Below, piece by piece: positions 1 to 12,735 of a DNA stretch of 64,000 nucleotides. The stretch covers positions 1,777,478 through 1,841,477 of the forward strand of contig MU001500.1 of the NCBI GenBank assembly GCA_010093485.1, in the 5' to 3' direction. The translations under genes were made by a program, and so were the position numbers. Source of the DNA: Karstenula rhodostoma CBS 690.94. Its lineage: Eukaryota > Ascomycota > Dothideomycetes > Pleosporales > Didymosphaeriaceae. The notes under the pieces are model-generated. The model was not told the origin of the DNA, searched no databases, and worked only from the letters and a program-made list of their open reading frames with translations. Numbering within the stretch: the stretch's first letter is position 1; every line of letters starts with the position of its first letter.

Positions 1-144
1 ACCATGGTCTACTGTATTGATGATGTTGAGAGAAATAAAGGTCTCTCGACGAGAGCGTGGCCCATATCATGGGAAAGATCCACGCTCACTATTACGTGGT
101 TAAAGGACTAGAATAAGAAATAACATGTAGCCATCTAACTCTGA

Positions 145-1455
145 TTAATGAAGGGATTCCACTGCGGCTACCGGCGGGACTGGGCTGTGATCCTGGTCAT
201 TATAGCACCGGCCCTGCTCCAAATCGACCGTTACAACCTCAATCTTAGAAAAGACCTCATCTTCTCCCTCCATACGACTTAGACTCGTTTGTAGGGCTTT
301 CTTCCTCTCCAGATACGATTCGAATTCAGACTCGGTCATGCCGAGCGCCATACAGCAGATGGCGTGTTCTGTCTTATCGTTGACGGTCAGCCGGCAGTAG
401 TACGCGTCATTGAAGTAAAAGTTGTGCCTCGAGGTCCACGATCCCACAATCACTTCGTGCTCTCCATCGCCTATGACAATGTCCCAACTATCCTGCTTCA
501 TTGTGCTGACTGTTTTGACAAACCGGAACGAGGTAAGCTTTTCTTCGCCCGGATGATATATGTTTTGCATGTCGCTATCATCGTTAACGATATCCGTGAC
601 CATGGGCTCGGTTTGGGCTAGCATCGCCGCCGCGAGGAGGTAATCGTTCCGCGACATCTTGTCGTACGCGGCCGTCAGGGCAGGCGCGTACGCCGGCATG
701 ATGCGGGACAGGTCCGAGAGCGAAGCCATTGTAATCCAACCCCGCAGAACCATGATGATGGTTGTCGCAAAGTTGGTAGTCCAGACGCGCTGGGCGACCA
801 AGGGAAAGGCGAAGTTGGACTTTGACTCGTCGGGCCCGCCGTAGAACCAGGTCCGGCCGCGGAACGCGCCCTGGTCGTTGTGACTTGCGTAGATGATCCG
901 CGTCGGGTTGCGGCGGTACGCCTGCAGCTCGCTCGAGATCCACGGCCGGCGGATTGTGGTCTTGAAGTCGGCGCCGATCCGGTCGTAGGCCGCGATGACG
1001 GGGATGGTCCGGTAGAGGGTTGAGAATTCGACGACGCGCTCGAGGAGAGCATCGCCGGTGAGGCGTTGGTCGATGGAGATGACGTCGATGAATAGGTACC
1101 TAAATCCCATCTTCTTGGCCACCAGTATCGCGCTGACAATGTTGCGCGAGGGATGGTCCGCTTCGTCCGTATCCCAGCGCCAGGAAAGCACTGCCGCTGT
1201 GGAAAGGTCAACCAGCGGCAGCCTTACTACCTCGACGGGGAGCTCCCTCCATTTCGTGTATCCGTGCTCTGCCACCCATTCCAGATGTGCCTTTTCGGTT
1301 TTGTCGACAACTAGTGCTAGCCATTCTGAGGCGTTCGGGTTGTCGTTTGTGCCGAAGTGCGCTGAGCTGTCGTTTATGTCGTCTGCACCGCCGCTTTCCT
1401 CAGTGTCGCAACATCGCAAAGACGCATTGCTTCGCATAGCGCTAGATGGGGCCAA
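145..1455 (-). CDS. HET-like (heterokaryon-incompatibility-type) protein
   Basis: Single-exon ORF of 436 residues. Residues 89-95 (VLSWRWD) and 120-130 (YLFIDVISIDQ) match the two best-conserved blocks of the HET domain, normally ALSYxWG and YLWIDxLCIDQ. In HET proteins this domain triggers cell death after non-self fusion or acts in fungal NLR-like receptors; that role here is inference. No NACHT, ankyrin or WD40 region follows: residues 130-436 show only a weakly hydrophobic stretch near 225-250 and an acidic C-terminus. The W of YxWG is present, but the block is divergent, so this may be a fast-evolving or degenerate member. The 5' flank is only about 320 bp before the left LTR of a retrotransposon. 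I chose the first Met; one at residue 7 is an alternative. Confidence 0.6.
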   Translation of the reverse strand: MAPSSAMRSNASLRCCDTEESGGADDINDSSAHFGTNDNPNASEWLALVVDKTEKAHLEWVAEHGYTKWRELPVEVVRLPLVDLSTAAVLSWRWDTDEADHPSRNIVSAILVAKKMGFRYLFIDVISIDQRLTGDALLERVVEFSTLYRTIPVIAAYDRIGADFKTTIRRPWISSELQAYRRNPTRIIYASHNDQGAFRGRTWFYGGPDESKSNFAFPLVAQRVWTTNFATTIIMVLRGWITMASLSDLSRIMPAYAPALTAAYDKMSRNDYLLAAAMLAQTEPMVTDIVNDDSDMQNIYHPGEEKLTSFRFVKTVSTMKQDSWDIVIGDGEHEVIVGSWTSRHNFYFNDAYYCRLTVNDKTEHAICCMALGMTESEFESYLERKKALQTSLSRMEGEDEVFSKIEVVTVDLEQGRCYNDQDHSPVPPVAAVESLH

Positions 1456-1774
1456 GCGGTAGGGATGATCGGGTTCAAACGCGGCAGCCTAACTGAAGAG
1501 ACGAGCAGGGCAAATTGCTAGTCTGGAAAGATATCAATCCTAGTTGTTGAGCCTAGCTAGCATACAGGAAGATAGGACGCTTAGCTATACTGAATATTTG
1601 CATCTGAAAGCGAGACAGCACAAGAATGGTGTGGGCGTATCCTACTGTGCCTTGCTATATCCTTGGTTTGGTAATGAGGGAGAGTTAGAACACGCTCGTG
1701 TCGAGATGGGCAGCCGTCAGACAACTGCGGGCAGTGCGGGGCAATCCTGAGGCGCAACACAATTGAACACATAT
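1456..1774. other. Intergenic: upstream flank of the HET-like gene
   Basis: Normal-composition DNA between the HET-like start codon and the Copia LTR. It holds the likely promoter of the HET-like gene. I see no clear TATA box or other gene. Confidence 0.5.
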
Positions 1775-2063
1775 TGTTGTCAGATCCACTATAAATAATA
1801 ATAGATTACTATAAACTATAGATATAGTTAGATTAGTTATATATTATATAATTATATTAATTATTATAATTAATTCTTATTCTAAGTTTAGCTAAAATAT
1901 ACTTTTAAATAATACTTTAGTACTCTATATTAGTTTTAAAAGTATAAAATATCCTAACCTCTCTTTTTATACTTATTACCTATTACTACTAGTAGTTACT
2001 ATAACTTATTATAATAGTAAATATACTATATTATAAATAATAATATATATATATAATTTAATA
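1775..2063 (-). repeat. Copia element 3' LTR (left copy)
   Basis: 289 bp, matching 15206-15494 with differences that are mostly C/T and G/A transitions. The outermost bases (TGTTGTCAGATCC) keep TG and CA dinucleotides that are mutated in the right copy. Confidence 0.85.
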
Positions 2064-4545
2064 TACCCCCTTAGTTTAATACCTTTAAACTATCTAAGCT
2101 AGATTATAAGTAATAGCTTAAAGTATTTAATAAAAATAGTTTTAAATTTTTTTAAGTAGTATAGTATTTATTACCTCTTAATTTTCTATATTAACTAATT
2201 TAAACTAGTTAAAGAAGTCTAATTATTTATTTACTAATAGTATTTTTATAAGTCTATTAGTAATTATTTTAGCTAACTTAGTATACTTAATAATAATTAT
2301 TTCTATAGAGACTTCTTATTATAGCTAGTAATTATAAATATTAATATATTAGAGCTTAGTCTAGAGTTTTAATACTTTCTAAGTTATTAAATAAATTATC
2401 TATTAATTATTATATTATATTATAATTATAGAGCTAGGTAATATAATTCTAAGCTTTCTTAATAATTTTAAAATATAGATAGCTTTCTTAATTACCTATA
2501 ATAGGGTAAGTAATTCTATTTCTATTATAGAGGTAATAATAGTATCTTATTTATTTACCCTCTATATTATTAGGCTATTAAATAACTTAATTATATAGCC
2601 CTATAAGCTTTTCCTATTAATTATATTATTAGTAAATAAGGTATTACTAGTAATCTAAAAATATAATCTACCTTTAAGTTATAAATTTTTATATTTAGTA
2701 GCTAAGAGATATAATAATATTTTATTAGTAATATTTTAATATACTTAGTCTAGATTTAATAGAAACTAGGCTAGTTATAATATAGTAAAAGTAATATCTA
2801 GTTATATTATAATTATTATAAATAGTAATAATTTAATCTTTTATTAATACTTATTAATCTCTAATAGTAAGGCTAGACCTTTTTAAAGTTTAAACTCTAT
2901 ATTAGCTATAGGTATATTATAGTAGTAATTAGTTTTATTTACTAATTATTAGATTTTCTTAATATATAAGGTCTATAATAATTATATAAATTATTAGTTT
3001 TATTTTTAAATAACTTCTATACTAAGAAATTATTATAGGTTATCTCCTCTAGTTATAGTATATTTTTATTTAAGTAGTTCTACTACTTTAGTTACTACTA
3101 CCTTCTTTATTTAGTAATAAGTAATAATAATATTATTTATATAAAAGAAGATAATAATATTATCCTTAATTATATAATATAATTTATATAAAATTATAAT
3201 AAAACCTATACTTTTAAGTATTATAGTAAATTTTTTCTATTATAGCTTAGGTAAGATTTAGAGTCTATAGAGGGCCTTCTATAATTTAAAAATTATATCT
3301 CTTTTTTAGTACCCTATAGGTATCCTTATATAGACTTCTTAATTAAGTATTATATATATAAATATATTAGTTATATTATATTATTTTAGTTTAAAGTTAT
3401 ATTTAGTAACTATTACTATAAGTATATAGAATAATTAATTAACTAAAATTATTATATAAGTATTTTATAAAATAATATCCTTTTATTAGTCTTTTTATAT
3501 AACTAGTTAAATCTTATATTTTAGAAATTAATAGTATTTATTAAGTTTATAGGTATATATTTATATATAGTTAAGGATTTAGTAATCTACTTATTTAATT
3601 AGTTTTTATAGTACTTCTATCTATAAATTTATTTATTAATAGCTAGTAAGGTATTTATATTTAGCTTTTTAAAATAATTCCCCTATTAGGTAATCCTTAA
3701 GTTTAGTTTAAATTATTAGTAGTAGTAGTAGCTAGTTTTAATAAAACTTTAATTTTTTTATAAGTATTTATTTTACTTATACTTTATTAAGGTTATAGCC
3801 TTTATATATACCTTTATAACCTACTAAAGTACTTACTATAAATATAACTATTTAGGGTATAATCTTTATACTAGCTATTATTAGCTACTATATATAGTTA
3901 TTTATTACTTATACTTTTAATAATAGTATATTTTATATTATAAGTTATACTAGTAATATAACTAGTAGTAGTATTATTAATAGTAATAAGTAAGTACTAT
4001 TATATTTTCTTTTTAATAATTTTTCTAATATCTCTTATTATTATTATAAGTTATTATAACTTATTATAACTAATTTATCTTTATAGAATAAAGTTATTTC
4101 TAATTTAATTATTAGAGTAGATAGTCTTTTTATAGTTCTAATCTATAATATAATCTCTTCTAGAGTACTATATATAAAGTTATTTATAAGCTTTTTCTAT
4201 ATTTTATTAAATATTATATCTTTATTAAATATAATATTATAGATACTAATTATTTTTAATAGTAATAAAATCTATATATACTAGATATTTATTAATTAGT
4301 ATTCTATAAAGTATTTAATTTATATCTTTAGATTAAGTTTCTATAACTTATTTTTTCTATACTATATATTATTAGTTATAATAAAGGCTTTATTTCTATA
4401 TACTTTAAAATATACTAGATTTAGTTTTTAAGGCTAAGTTACTATTCTATTAATAAAGGTAACTATTATAAAAAATATTTTATATAATAAGTACTAGTAA
4501 TTCTTATAATTTAGTATTTAATTATATAGGTATACTATAGTTTTA

Positions 4546-4550
4546 GTAAT
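4546..4550. other. Target-site duplication GTAAT, left copy
   Basis: The five bases before the Gypsy 5' LTR. They are identical to 12731-12735 after the 3' LTR, which proves insertion into the Copia body. Confidence 0.85.
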
Positions 4551-4796
4551 TATAAGGGTTAATTTAATCTAAGGTTAAATCCCCTTATAGGATATTTACC
4601 TACCTTTAAGCTTAGGCTTTATCTAGTAGCCTATATATAGATTAGTTAGTAGATTTTAAATATTTAGTATATAGAGAGCTCCTCCCTAGAACCCTTTCTA
4701 TCTTAGTATTTTAAGTTTAGTTTTAATTTATATAGTTTTTTCTATTTATCTAATTCTAAGAGTATTTACTCTATTTAGCTATATCCTAGCCTTATA
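4551..4796 (+). repeat. Gypsy 5' LTR
   Basis: 246 bp beginning TATAAGGGTTAA (TGTAAGGG before RIP is likely) and ending AGCCTTATA. It matches 12485-12730 along its full length with transition differences only, as far as I compared. Confidence 0.9.
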
Positions 4797-4904
4797 TTAA
4801 ACTTAAGACCCCTTCTTTTAGCTAGAAATTAGTAATTATAATATCTACCTTTAGCTCTTTAGATATAAAAAGGTCTACTAAAATTCTAAAATTTTTTTAG
4901 GTTA

Positions 4905-5115
4905 GCTATTAAAGTACTAGAATATCCTCTAAAGTCCTTATTAAAGGCTAGCTATTAAGGCGCTAGAATATCCTCTAAAGTCCTTATTAAAGGCTAGCTA
5001 TTAAGGCACTAGAATATCCTCTAAAGTTCTTATTAAAGGCTAGCTATTAAGGCACTAGAATATCCTCTAAAGTTCTTATTAAAAGTTAGCTATTAAGGCA
5101 CTAGAATATCCTTTT
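4905..5115 (+). repeat. 46-bp tandem repeat in the Gypsy leader, about 4.6 copies
   Basis: Units start at 4905, 4951, 4997, 5043 and 5089, an exact 46-bp period, each beginning GCTATTAAGGCACTAG or close to it. They lie between the 5' LTR and the gag remnant. Differences are mostly C/T changes. This is probably an internal tandem duplication of the untranslated leader, seen in other LTR elements. Confidence 0.85.
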
Positions 5116-8100
5116 AAATTTTTTAAACTCCTTTAAAGACCTACTAATATTAGGTATCTTTAGTAGAATTAACTACTATAAAGGTTAAATCCCTCTTAGA
5201 TAGAAATATATATCTATTATAGGTATACTAAAAATAATATATATATTTTTAGTAAATAGGCTTAAAATATAACTAATTATTTACTTATTACTTATACCTT
5301 ATCTACCTAAACTTACCTTTTACCCTTATAGTAAATATTAATTTATATAATATCTTTATCTTAAATAGCCTTTTTTCTCTATTTACTTTACTTTTAAATA
5401 GCTCTATACCTACTATACTACTACTTATAACTAAATATATAAAAATAAAACCTCTAGTATCTAAATAGTTTATTAATAGGGCCTTAATATTTTTTTTTTA
5501 AAACTATATTAGGACTTACTTTATAAGCTATACTACTAAAGAAATAGTAGCTTTTAATTTTAATAAAAAAAACCTTAATAATATTTTAAAAGTAAATAAC
5601 TCCTATTATAGTATAACTATAGGTAAAATACTATATATACTATTCTAAGATTACTTACCTATTCTAATATAAAAATAGATATTAATAGCTAAAGCCTCTA
5701 GTATATAACCTCCCTATAAGCTAGAAAACCTATCCTTCTAGATTAAACTTTTCTTATTAGAACTAAGTATCTAGCTACCTAAAGGTATTAAAGAATACCT
5801 AACTAATATTAGTAAGGTTAAAAAGGAATTAGGCCTCTATTAGAATCCTAGAACTAAAAACTATAAGAAGGAAGAAAATAACTTTAAAACTAGTCTATAG
5901 GTAATTAGATTATAAGAATTAAAGAAAGTATCTAAACTATATATAGCCTTTATTAATATTAATATAATTATCCTAGACCTAATTACTTTAAATAGAAAAT
6001 ATCTAGAGACTTTAAACTACTAAAGCCTAGAGTTTACTACTACTTCTAATATATATATAGGCTATATTAAGGCTAATATAGTCTTATTTACTATAAAGCT
6101 ATAGCTTATAGTTTTATCCTATTATATATATAAAGTATAGGACTAGTAATAAAAGCTAGTCTAGTAAAATATTAATTTAAATAATAAAATTAATATTATA
6201 ATAAACTTCTAGATATAGACTTAAAAGGAAAATAGTTATTTATAAATTAAAATTATAGAACTAAAGAAAAATACTAAGACTAAGAATTAACTAATATAGA
6301 TAATAATTAGTAACTTAAATAGTAATAATAGCCTTAAGTTACCCTACTAGTTTAATACTTCCCCTTTTAAGCTAGTACCTACTATTAAATATAATACTAA
6401 ACTAGTTACTTTAAAAATAGATAGTTAGTAAGGTATAGGCTATTCTACTATAAGTTAATATATTCTAAGAGTAAATACCCTTAGTAAACTTTCCTATAAA
6501 GTACTAAATCTTTACTATATAAAATACTAAGCTTACTAGAGTAAATATCTATTCCCTAAAATTCTAGACCCTAATAAGTTTAATAGTAATAAGACTTAGT
6601 TTAAGCTATAGTTCTATTTACTAGAGGTTAAGATTAAATTTAATATAGACTATTTTTAGTAAAATACTCCTAAAGAATATACTATAGCTATTACTAATTA
6701 TATTAATATATAGCTAGAAAGCTATATTTTTAAAATTTTTAATACTTAAAAATAGTAGTAATTAATTATATCTCTTATAGGTCTATATAACTACCTCTAA
6801 GCTATATTTATACTATTAAACTAGAATATTAATACCTATACTAACCTCTAGAAGATAATACTTCTATTTAGAGGAGATATAAATTTATTTATTATATAGT
6901 ATAATATATTTATAAACTAGGCTAGATTTTATCCTAATAATTCTAAAGAGATACTCTATAAGAAGCTCTATATAAAGCTTACTAACTAGCTTATCTAAAA
7001 TACTATTAACCCTACTATAGACTATAATAAATTTTATACTATTATCTATAAGCTATATAAAGCCTATAAGTATAACTATTAAACTAATTATAACTAACTT
7101 ACTCTCTCTACCCTATATTATTATAAGGAGTTTTTATTATAAATAGTTATTTTAGCCCTTTATTATACTATAGGACTACCTAAAGATACTATAGTAGAAT
7201 TAGCTCTAAAATACTAATTTACTAACCCTAAATATAGGTATTCTAGAGAGTAGTATTATAAGAATTAGGTATATTATAACTACCTTTTTAAGGACTATAT
7301 TTACTATAATTACCCTATTAAACCCTATAATAGGTATACTATTACTACTATTATAAAGGTTTAAAAAGAGAATAAGACTTACTTCTTTCTAGAATTTAAT
7401 AATAAATATACCTCTAATAAAAACTTTAAGTTAGACTTTAAATTAAAAAACTAGAGGTACTAGTTAACTCTAGACTAGTACCTCTAATAGGAATAATAGA
7501 TATAGAACTAATTAACCTATAGAAGCTAGTATTCTACCCTAAAAAGTATTATACTAACCCTAAAAGTATTTAAATCCCTAATTTATTTAGGGGAATACCT
7601 TTTATACTTCCTATAATATTCTAAAATAATAAATATAAAATTTATATATATAGTCTTATTAATTCTAGTATATTTATATATAATTTTATTACCTTATAGC
7701 TAGAGAAAGTACTAAAGTACTAACTTAGTATTAAGTTAATATAGCTTAAATACCTAATCCCCCTTAAAAATTTTACTAGTAAGAAGGCTATCTTAGTTAA
7801 TTACTATTTTTAAGTAGTATTTAATATTAATAGATACCCTATAATTATATAATTTATCCTATATAAAATAGGAGACTATAACCTTATTATAGGATAAAAA
7901 TTCTTTAAGAATACTAAATTACTAATTAATTATTATAACTAGTACTTAATATAGCTAAATAATATATTATTATAAGTTATTACTTTACTTATAGTACCGC
8001 GCTACCTACTCCTACTAGTTAATAAAGAATACTAGTTTAATACTAATTAATAGGATATTAACTTTAAGAAAGAGGATATTTAACTTTAATAAGTATAATT

Positions 8101-11100
8101 ACTTTATAGAGAATACTTTCTTATAAAGGAGTTTAAAATCTCTATAGAGCCTATAATATTATCTATCTCTCTAGTATAAACTACCCCTTAGAACTATAGT
8201 AATTATTAACTATCTTTAGTAAAGCCTATTCTAGATAAGAACTTTATTATAATATACTATATATCTTTAAATAAGAATAGTAATAAAGCTAAACTACTAG
8301 AGTCTAGAAATAAGAATTAGTAATTAGCTAAGTCTAGTATTAAGGATAATACCCTAATATATAGATATAGTAATAAGTTACTATATAATAATAAATTATT
8401 ACTAGGGGAATTAACTACCTCTATTAAGTCTAATCCTACTAAAGACCTTAGTAAATAAGCTACTAAGAAACTCTTATAAAAGCTAAGGATTAAACTAAAA
8501 AACTACCTAAAGAACTAAGTTATTACTACCTTCTACCCTATAAAGTAGCTTTAATATAAGGAAGATTTATATAAAATAAATAAAGCACTATCTAATTTAG
8601 GGCTACTACCCCTAAAGAAACCCCCTAAGTATTAAATATTAATAAGGGAATAGCTCCTTAAGGCTAGTATTAATATTTTAACTATCTCTACTATAGTATT
8701 TATAATTAATATATAAGGTATAGAGATTAACTCTATTAATTAATATAAGTTATTTAAATTTATAGAAGCTAAGTATTATAAGAAGGAAACTATAACTAAC
8801 TCTCTAGAAAAATTTTAAAAATAACTACTAGTAAAACTTAAAGCTAAGCTTCCCTACTATAGATAGGTAGGGATAGATATTTCTTACTTTAGTAAATAAA
8901 AGGTAAATACCTTACCCCTATAATAGGAAGGTATTAACTATAATATTATCCTTACTAAGAATATTAATATTTTAAAGACCTTTTTACTATATCTTATATC
9001 CCTTAATAAGCTAGAATTACTATACCTATATATTTAGGATATAGTAAAGAAAGGGTTTATCTTCTCTAGTAATACTAGCTTTACCTCCCCTATTTTATAT
9101 ATAAAGAAGTTTAAAAAAGGGTAGTATCTTTATATTAATTATAGAAGGCTTAATAATATTATTAAAAAGAATATTACTTCTATACTATTATTAAAAGAAA
9201 CTCTTATATACCTATCTAGAATATATATATTTACTAAACTAGACCTATAATAAGTCTTTTACTATATATAACTTATTAAATATACCTCTAACCTCTTTAT
9301 ATTTTAAACTTAATATAGTAACTTTAAGTATAATATTCTTTCTTTTAGTATAACTAATAAACTAGTATTATTCTAATACTTTATTAATATAATTCTAACT
9401 AATATAATTAACTTAATTTATATAGTTTATATTAATAATATCCTTATTTACTCTAAGGACCCCCTAGAGTATAAGGCTTATATATCTAAAGTTATTAAAT
9501 AGCTAAAAGAGTACTACCTCTATTATAATATTAAGAAAAGTAAATTTACTATTTAAGAAGTTAAATTTTTAGGCTTTATTATTACTACTAATAGAATCTA
9601 TAAGGATTCTAAGAAAGAAACTATAGTATAAGACTAGGAAGAGTCTACTAGTCTCTATACCCTCTAATCCTTTTTAGAATTCTATAACTATTATTAGGCT
9701 TATCTTAAAAACTATAGATATATTATTTAACCCCTTACTAAGCTAACTAAAAAAGATATCTAGTATAAATTTAAAAATAAGGAATATACTACTTTTTAAA
9801 CTATAAAGGACCTTCTTTACTTAGATAATTTTATTATATAGTACTCCCCCTACTATAAGATATAAATAGAGACTAATACTAGTAATAGTATTATTATAGG
9901 AGCTATCTTATAGATATAAGATAATAAAATCTAGAAATCTTTTAATTTCTACTTATATAAAATAAAACTAGTAGAGATAAATTATAATATTTATAATAAA
10001 AAAATACTTACTATTATAAATAGGTTATATATATAGTATACCTAGTTTATTAGTTTATAGTTAGAAAAGCTATTTACTATTATTATAGACTATTATATAC
10101 TTAAATACTTCTCTATAAAAAGAGAACTTATACTCTACTAGACTTATTAGTTAGAACTATTATTCTAGTATAACTATATAATTATATTTTACCCTAGATC
10201 TATAAATATTATAGCTAATATACTATTATAGAAATAGGAAAAACTAGTTATATAAAAAGTAAAAGCTAAATTAGTCTATATAATATACTTTTTCCCCTAA
10301 TAATAGGATATTACTAATAATAATACTAATAATAAAGACTATAAAGTAGTAGTATTAGTTACTACTACTAAACTAAACTAGTAGAATAGAGAGGCTAAAT
10401 TATAAAACTCTCCTATTATACTAGTAAACTACCTACTTAAAGTAAATTATACTAACCTAATTTTAGAACTATTTTAAGAGGCTACCTCTAAACTAAATAG
10501 TAAATATAATAAGATACCTTCTAGACTTCTTTTATACTAAAACTACCTAGTTATCCCTAAAACTAGTTAGTTTTAAATAATCCTTATTAATATAGTTTAC
10601 TCCTACTAGATAACTATATACCCTAGTACTAAAAAGATCTATAAACTTATTTAGAAATTATACTATTAGAGCTATATATATATAGATATTAAATAGTTTA
10701 TATAAAATTATAAAATTTACTACTAGACTAAGCCCCCTTATAATAAAAAGCTAGGCCTACTCTAGCTACTACCTATTCTAAAGACTATATAGTAAAATAT
10801 CTCTATAGACTTTAAAAGCTTTCTACTAAACTAAAAGGGCTTTAATAATATTATAGTTTATATATACTATCTAAGTAAATATATCTTTTTACTATTATAC
10901 TATAAGATAATTACTATAAAATAGGCTACCTCCCTTTACTACTAGTATATCTAGAGGATTTTTAGTATCCCTAAATCTATTATATTAGATTAAAGGCTAT
11001 AATTTATTTCTAATTTTACTAGTAAACTATATTACCTTATAGGTATATAGTAGAAACTTATATCTATAGATTATACCTAAATAGATAGCTAAACTAAGAT

Positions 11101-12484
11101 ATATAATAAATATATTAACTAGTATCTCTATCTATTTATTAATAAATTTTAGAATAATTAGTTAAATCTACTCCCTTTAATAGACTAGGTATAAGCCTCT
11201 TTACCTAATAAATCTACTAGTTTCTCTTTATATAAAATTAAGTTTAGCTATAAAGCTAAAGTCTTTTAGAACTAAAAAAATAAAGTTAGGTTATTTAAGA
11301 ACTCCCCTAATAATATTAGCTCTAAGTAAGCCTATAAGTTTATTACTACTTACCTTAAAATTATTACTTAGGTCTATAACTAGGCCTATTAGAACTTTAT
11401 TATAGTATAAGACTTAATAGTAAAATAAGCTAATAAATACTACTAATTACCTAACTTTATTATTAGTAACTTTATCTATATTACTCTAAAAGGCTTTTTA
11501 ATATTATATCCCTCTATTAAGCTTAATAAGTAAATATATAGTCTATACTATATTATAGGAATAAAAAGGTTATTCTATAAACTTAAATTACTATTATATA
11601 TAAAAATTTACTTAGTATTTTATATAGACTATCTTTAGAAAGTGCCTAATAATCTACTTTCTAGATAATACTAACTATAGGAACTACTAACTAAAGTTAA
11701 TAATACTCTTAAATAAAAGGTATTACTTATTTATAATAGCTAATTAAGCTAGGGAAAACTCTAGTACTAAGTAGTATAGTAAGGCTATAATCTAGATAAT
11801 ATATAATATCTAGTATCTAATTTTAGAAATACTCTAAAGCTAGTAGGTAACTTTTATAATACTAATCCTTAGATAGCTAGACCCCTTAAGTACCTAAATA
11901 CTTAGAAAAAAGCTACCCTTAATAAAGTATTTTTAGATAGTAATCCTAAAGATAATATACCTATTAAGGTAAGTAGTTAATAAAGAATTACTTAAAAATA
12001 GGCTAGTTAGTATAGTAACTTAATCTAGATAACTTATTTAGTATTTATAAGGTATACTTACTTTATACTTCTTAGTACTATAAAGAATTAAGCTTTATAT
12101 ATTAAGTACTTTAAGCCTTTAACTATAAGTAAGGAATATAAGGTTTTAAACTAGATTTTAACCTCTTCTTATAGGATTAGGGAACCCTATATAATATATA
12201 TATAATAGCACGTAGCTAATTATTTAGAAAAATTCTAAATAAAGGTATTTTTATATAGGAAATTATAGAGCCCTATATAATTATACTAGAGTAGGATATT
12301 CTAATCTAGTCTATAACTATATAAGTTTAATAGGAAATTTTTTAAAAGTATAAAGGATATTTTTCTTTATTTTTATTTCTTTCTCTCTAGACTAATTTAT
12401 TCTTTTCTTTTTTTTTATAAATATAGATATTCTTATAGTCCTTAGGGACTATTAAGACCCTAGATCGCGCTTAGAGGGGGGTAG

Positions 12485-12730
12485 TATAAGGGTTAATTTA
12501 ACCTAAGGTTAAATCCTCTTATAGAATATTTACTTACCTTTAAGTTTAGGCCTTATTTAGTAGCTTATATATAGATTAGTTAGTAAATCTTAAATACCTA
12601 GTATATAGAGAGCTCCTCCCTAGGACCCTTTCTATCTTAGTATCTTAAGTTTAGTCTTAATTTATATAGTTTCTTCTATCTATCTAATTCTAAGAGTATT
12701 TACCCTATTTAGCTATATTCTAGCCTTATA
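12485..12730 (+). repeat. Gypsy 3' LTR
   Basis: 246-bp partner of 4551-4796. It is immediately preceded by the purine tract and followed by the GTAAT duplication. Confidence 0.9.
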
Positions 12731-12735
12731 GTAAT
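12731..12735. other. Target-site duplication GTAAT, right copy
   Basis: The five bases after the Gypsy 3' LTR, identical to 4546-4550. Confidence 0.85.

Larger units (their letters stand above)
4551..12730 (+). mobile_element. RIP-degraded Ty3/Gypsy LTR retrotransposon with chromodomain remnant, nested in the Copia element
   Basis: 8,180 bp bounded by 246-bp LTRs and flanked by a perfect 5-bp duplication GTAAT (4546-4550 and 12731-12735). A purine-rich tract (12473-12481) precedes the right LTR, so the element reads on the plus strand. Pol can be followed through the mutations. Protease LIDSGA reads LINSSI at 7655-7672. Reverse-transcriptase fingers lie at about 9046-9170, with the catalytic box YLDD reading YINN at 9428-9439. 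The integrase SDRGxQF block reads L-D-stop-R-L-stop-F from 10985. A chromodomain-like YYLV...W...NSW remnant starts near 11721. The order PR-RT-RH-IN-chromodomain marks a chromovirus. Every frame is full of TAA/TAG from CAA, CAG, CGA and TGG codons. Confidence 0.88.
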
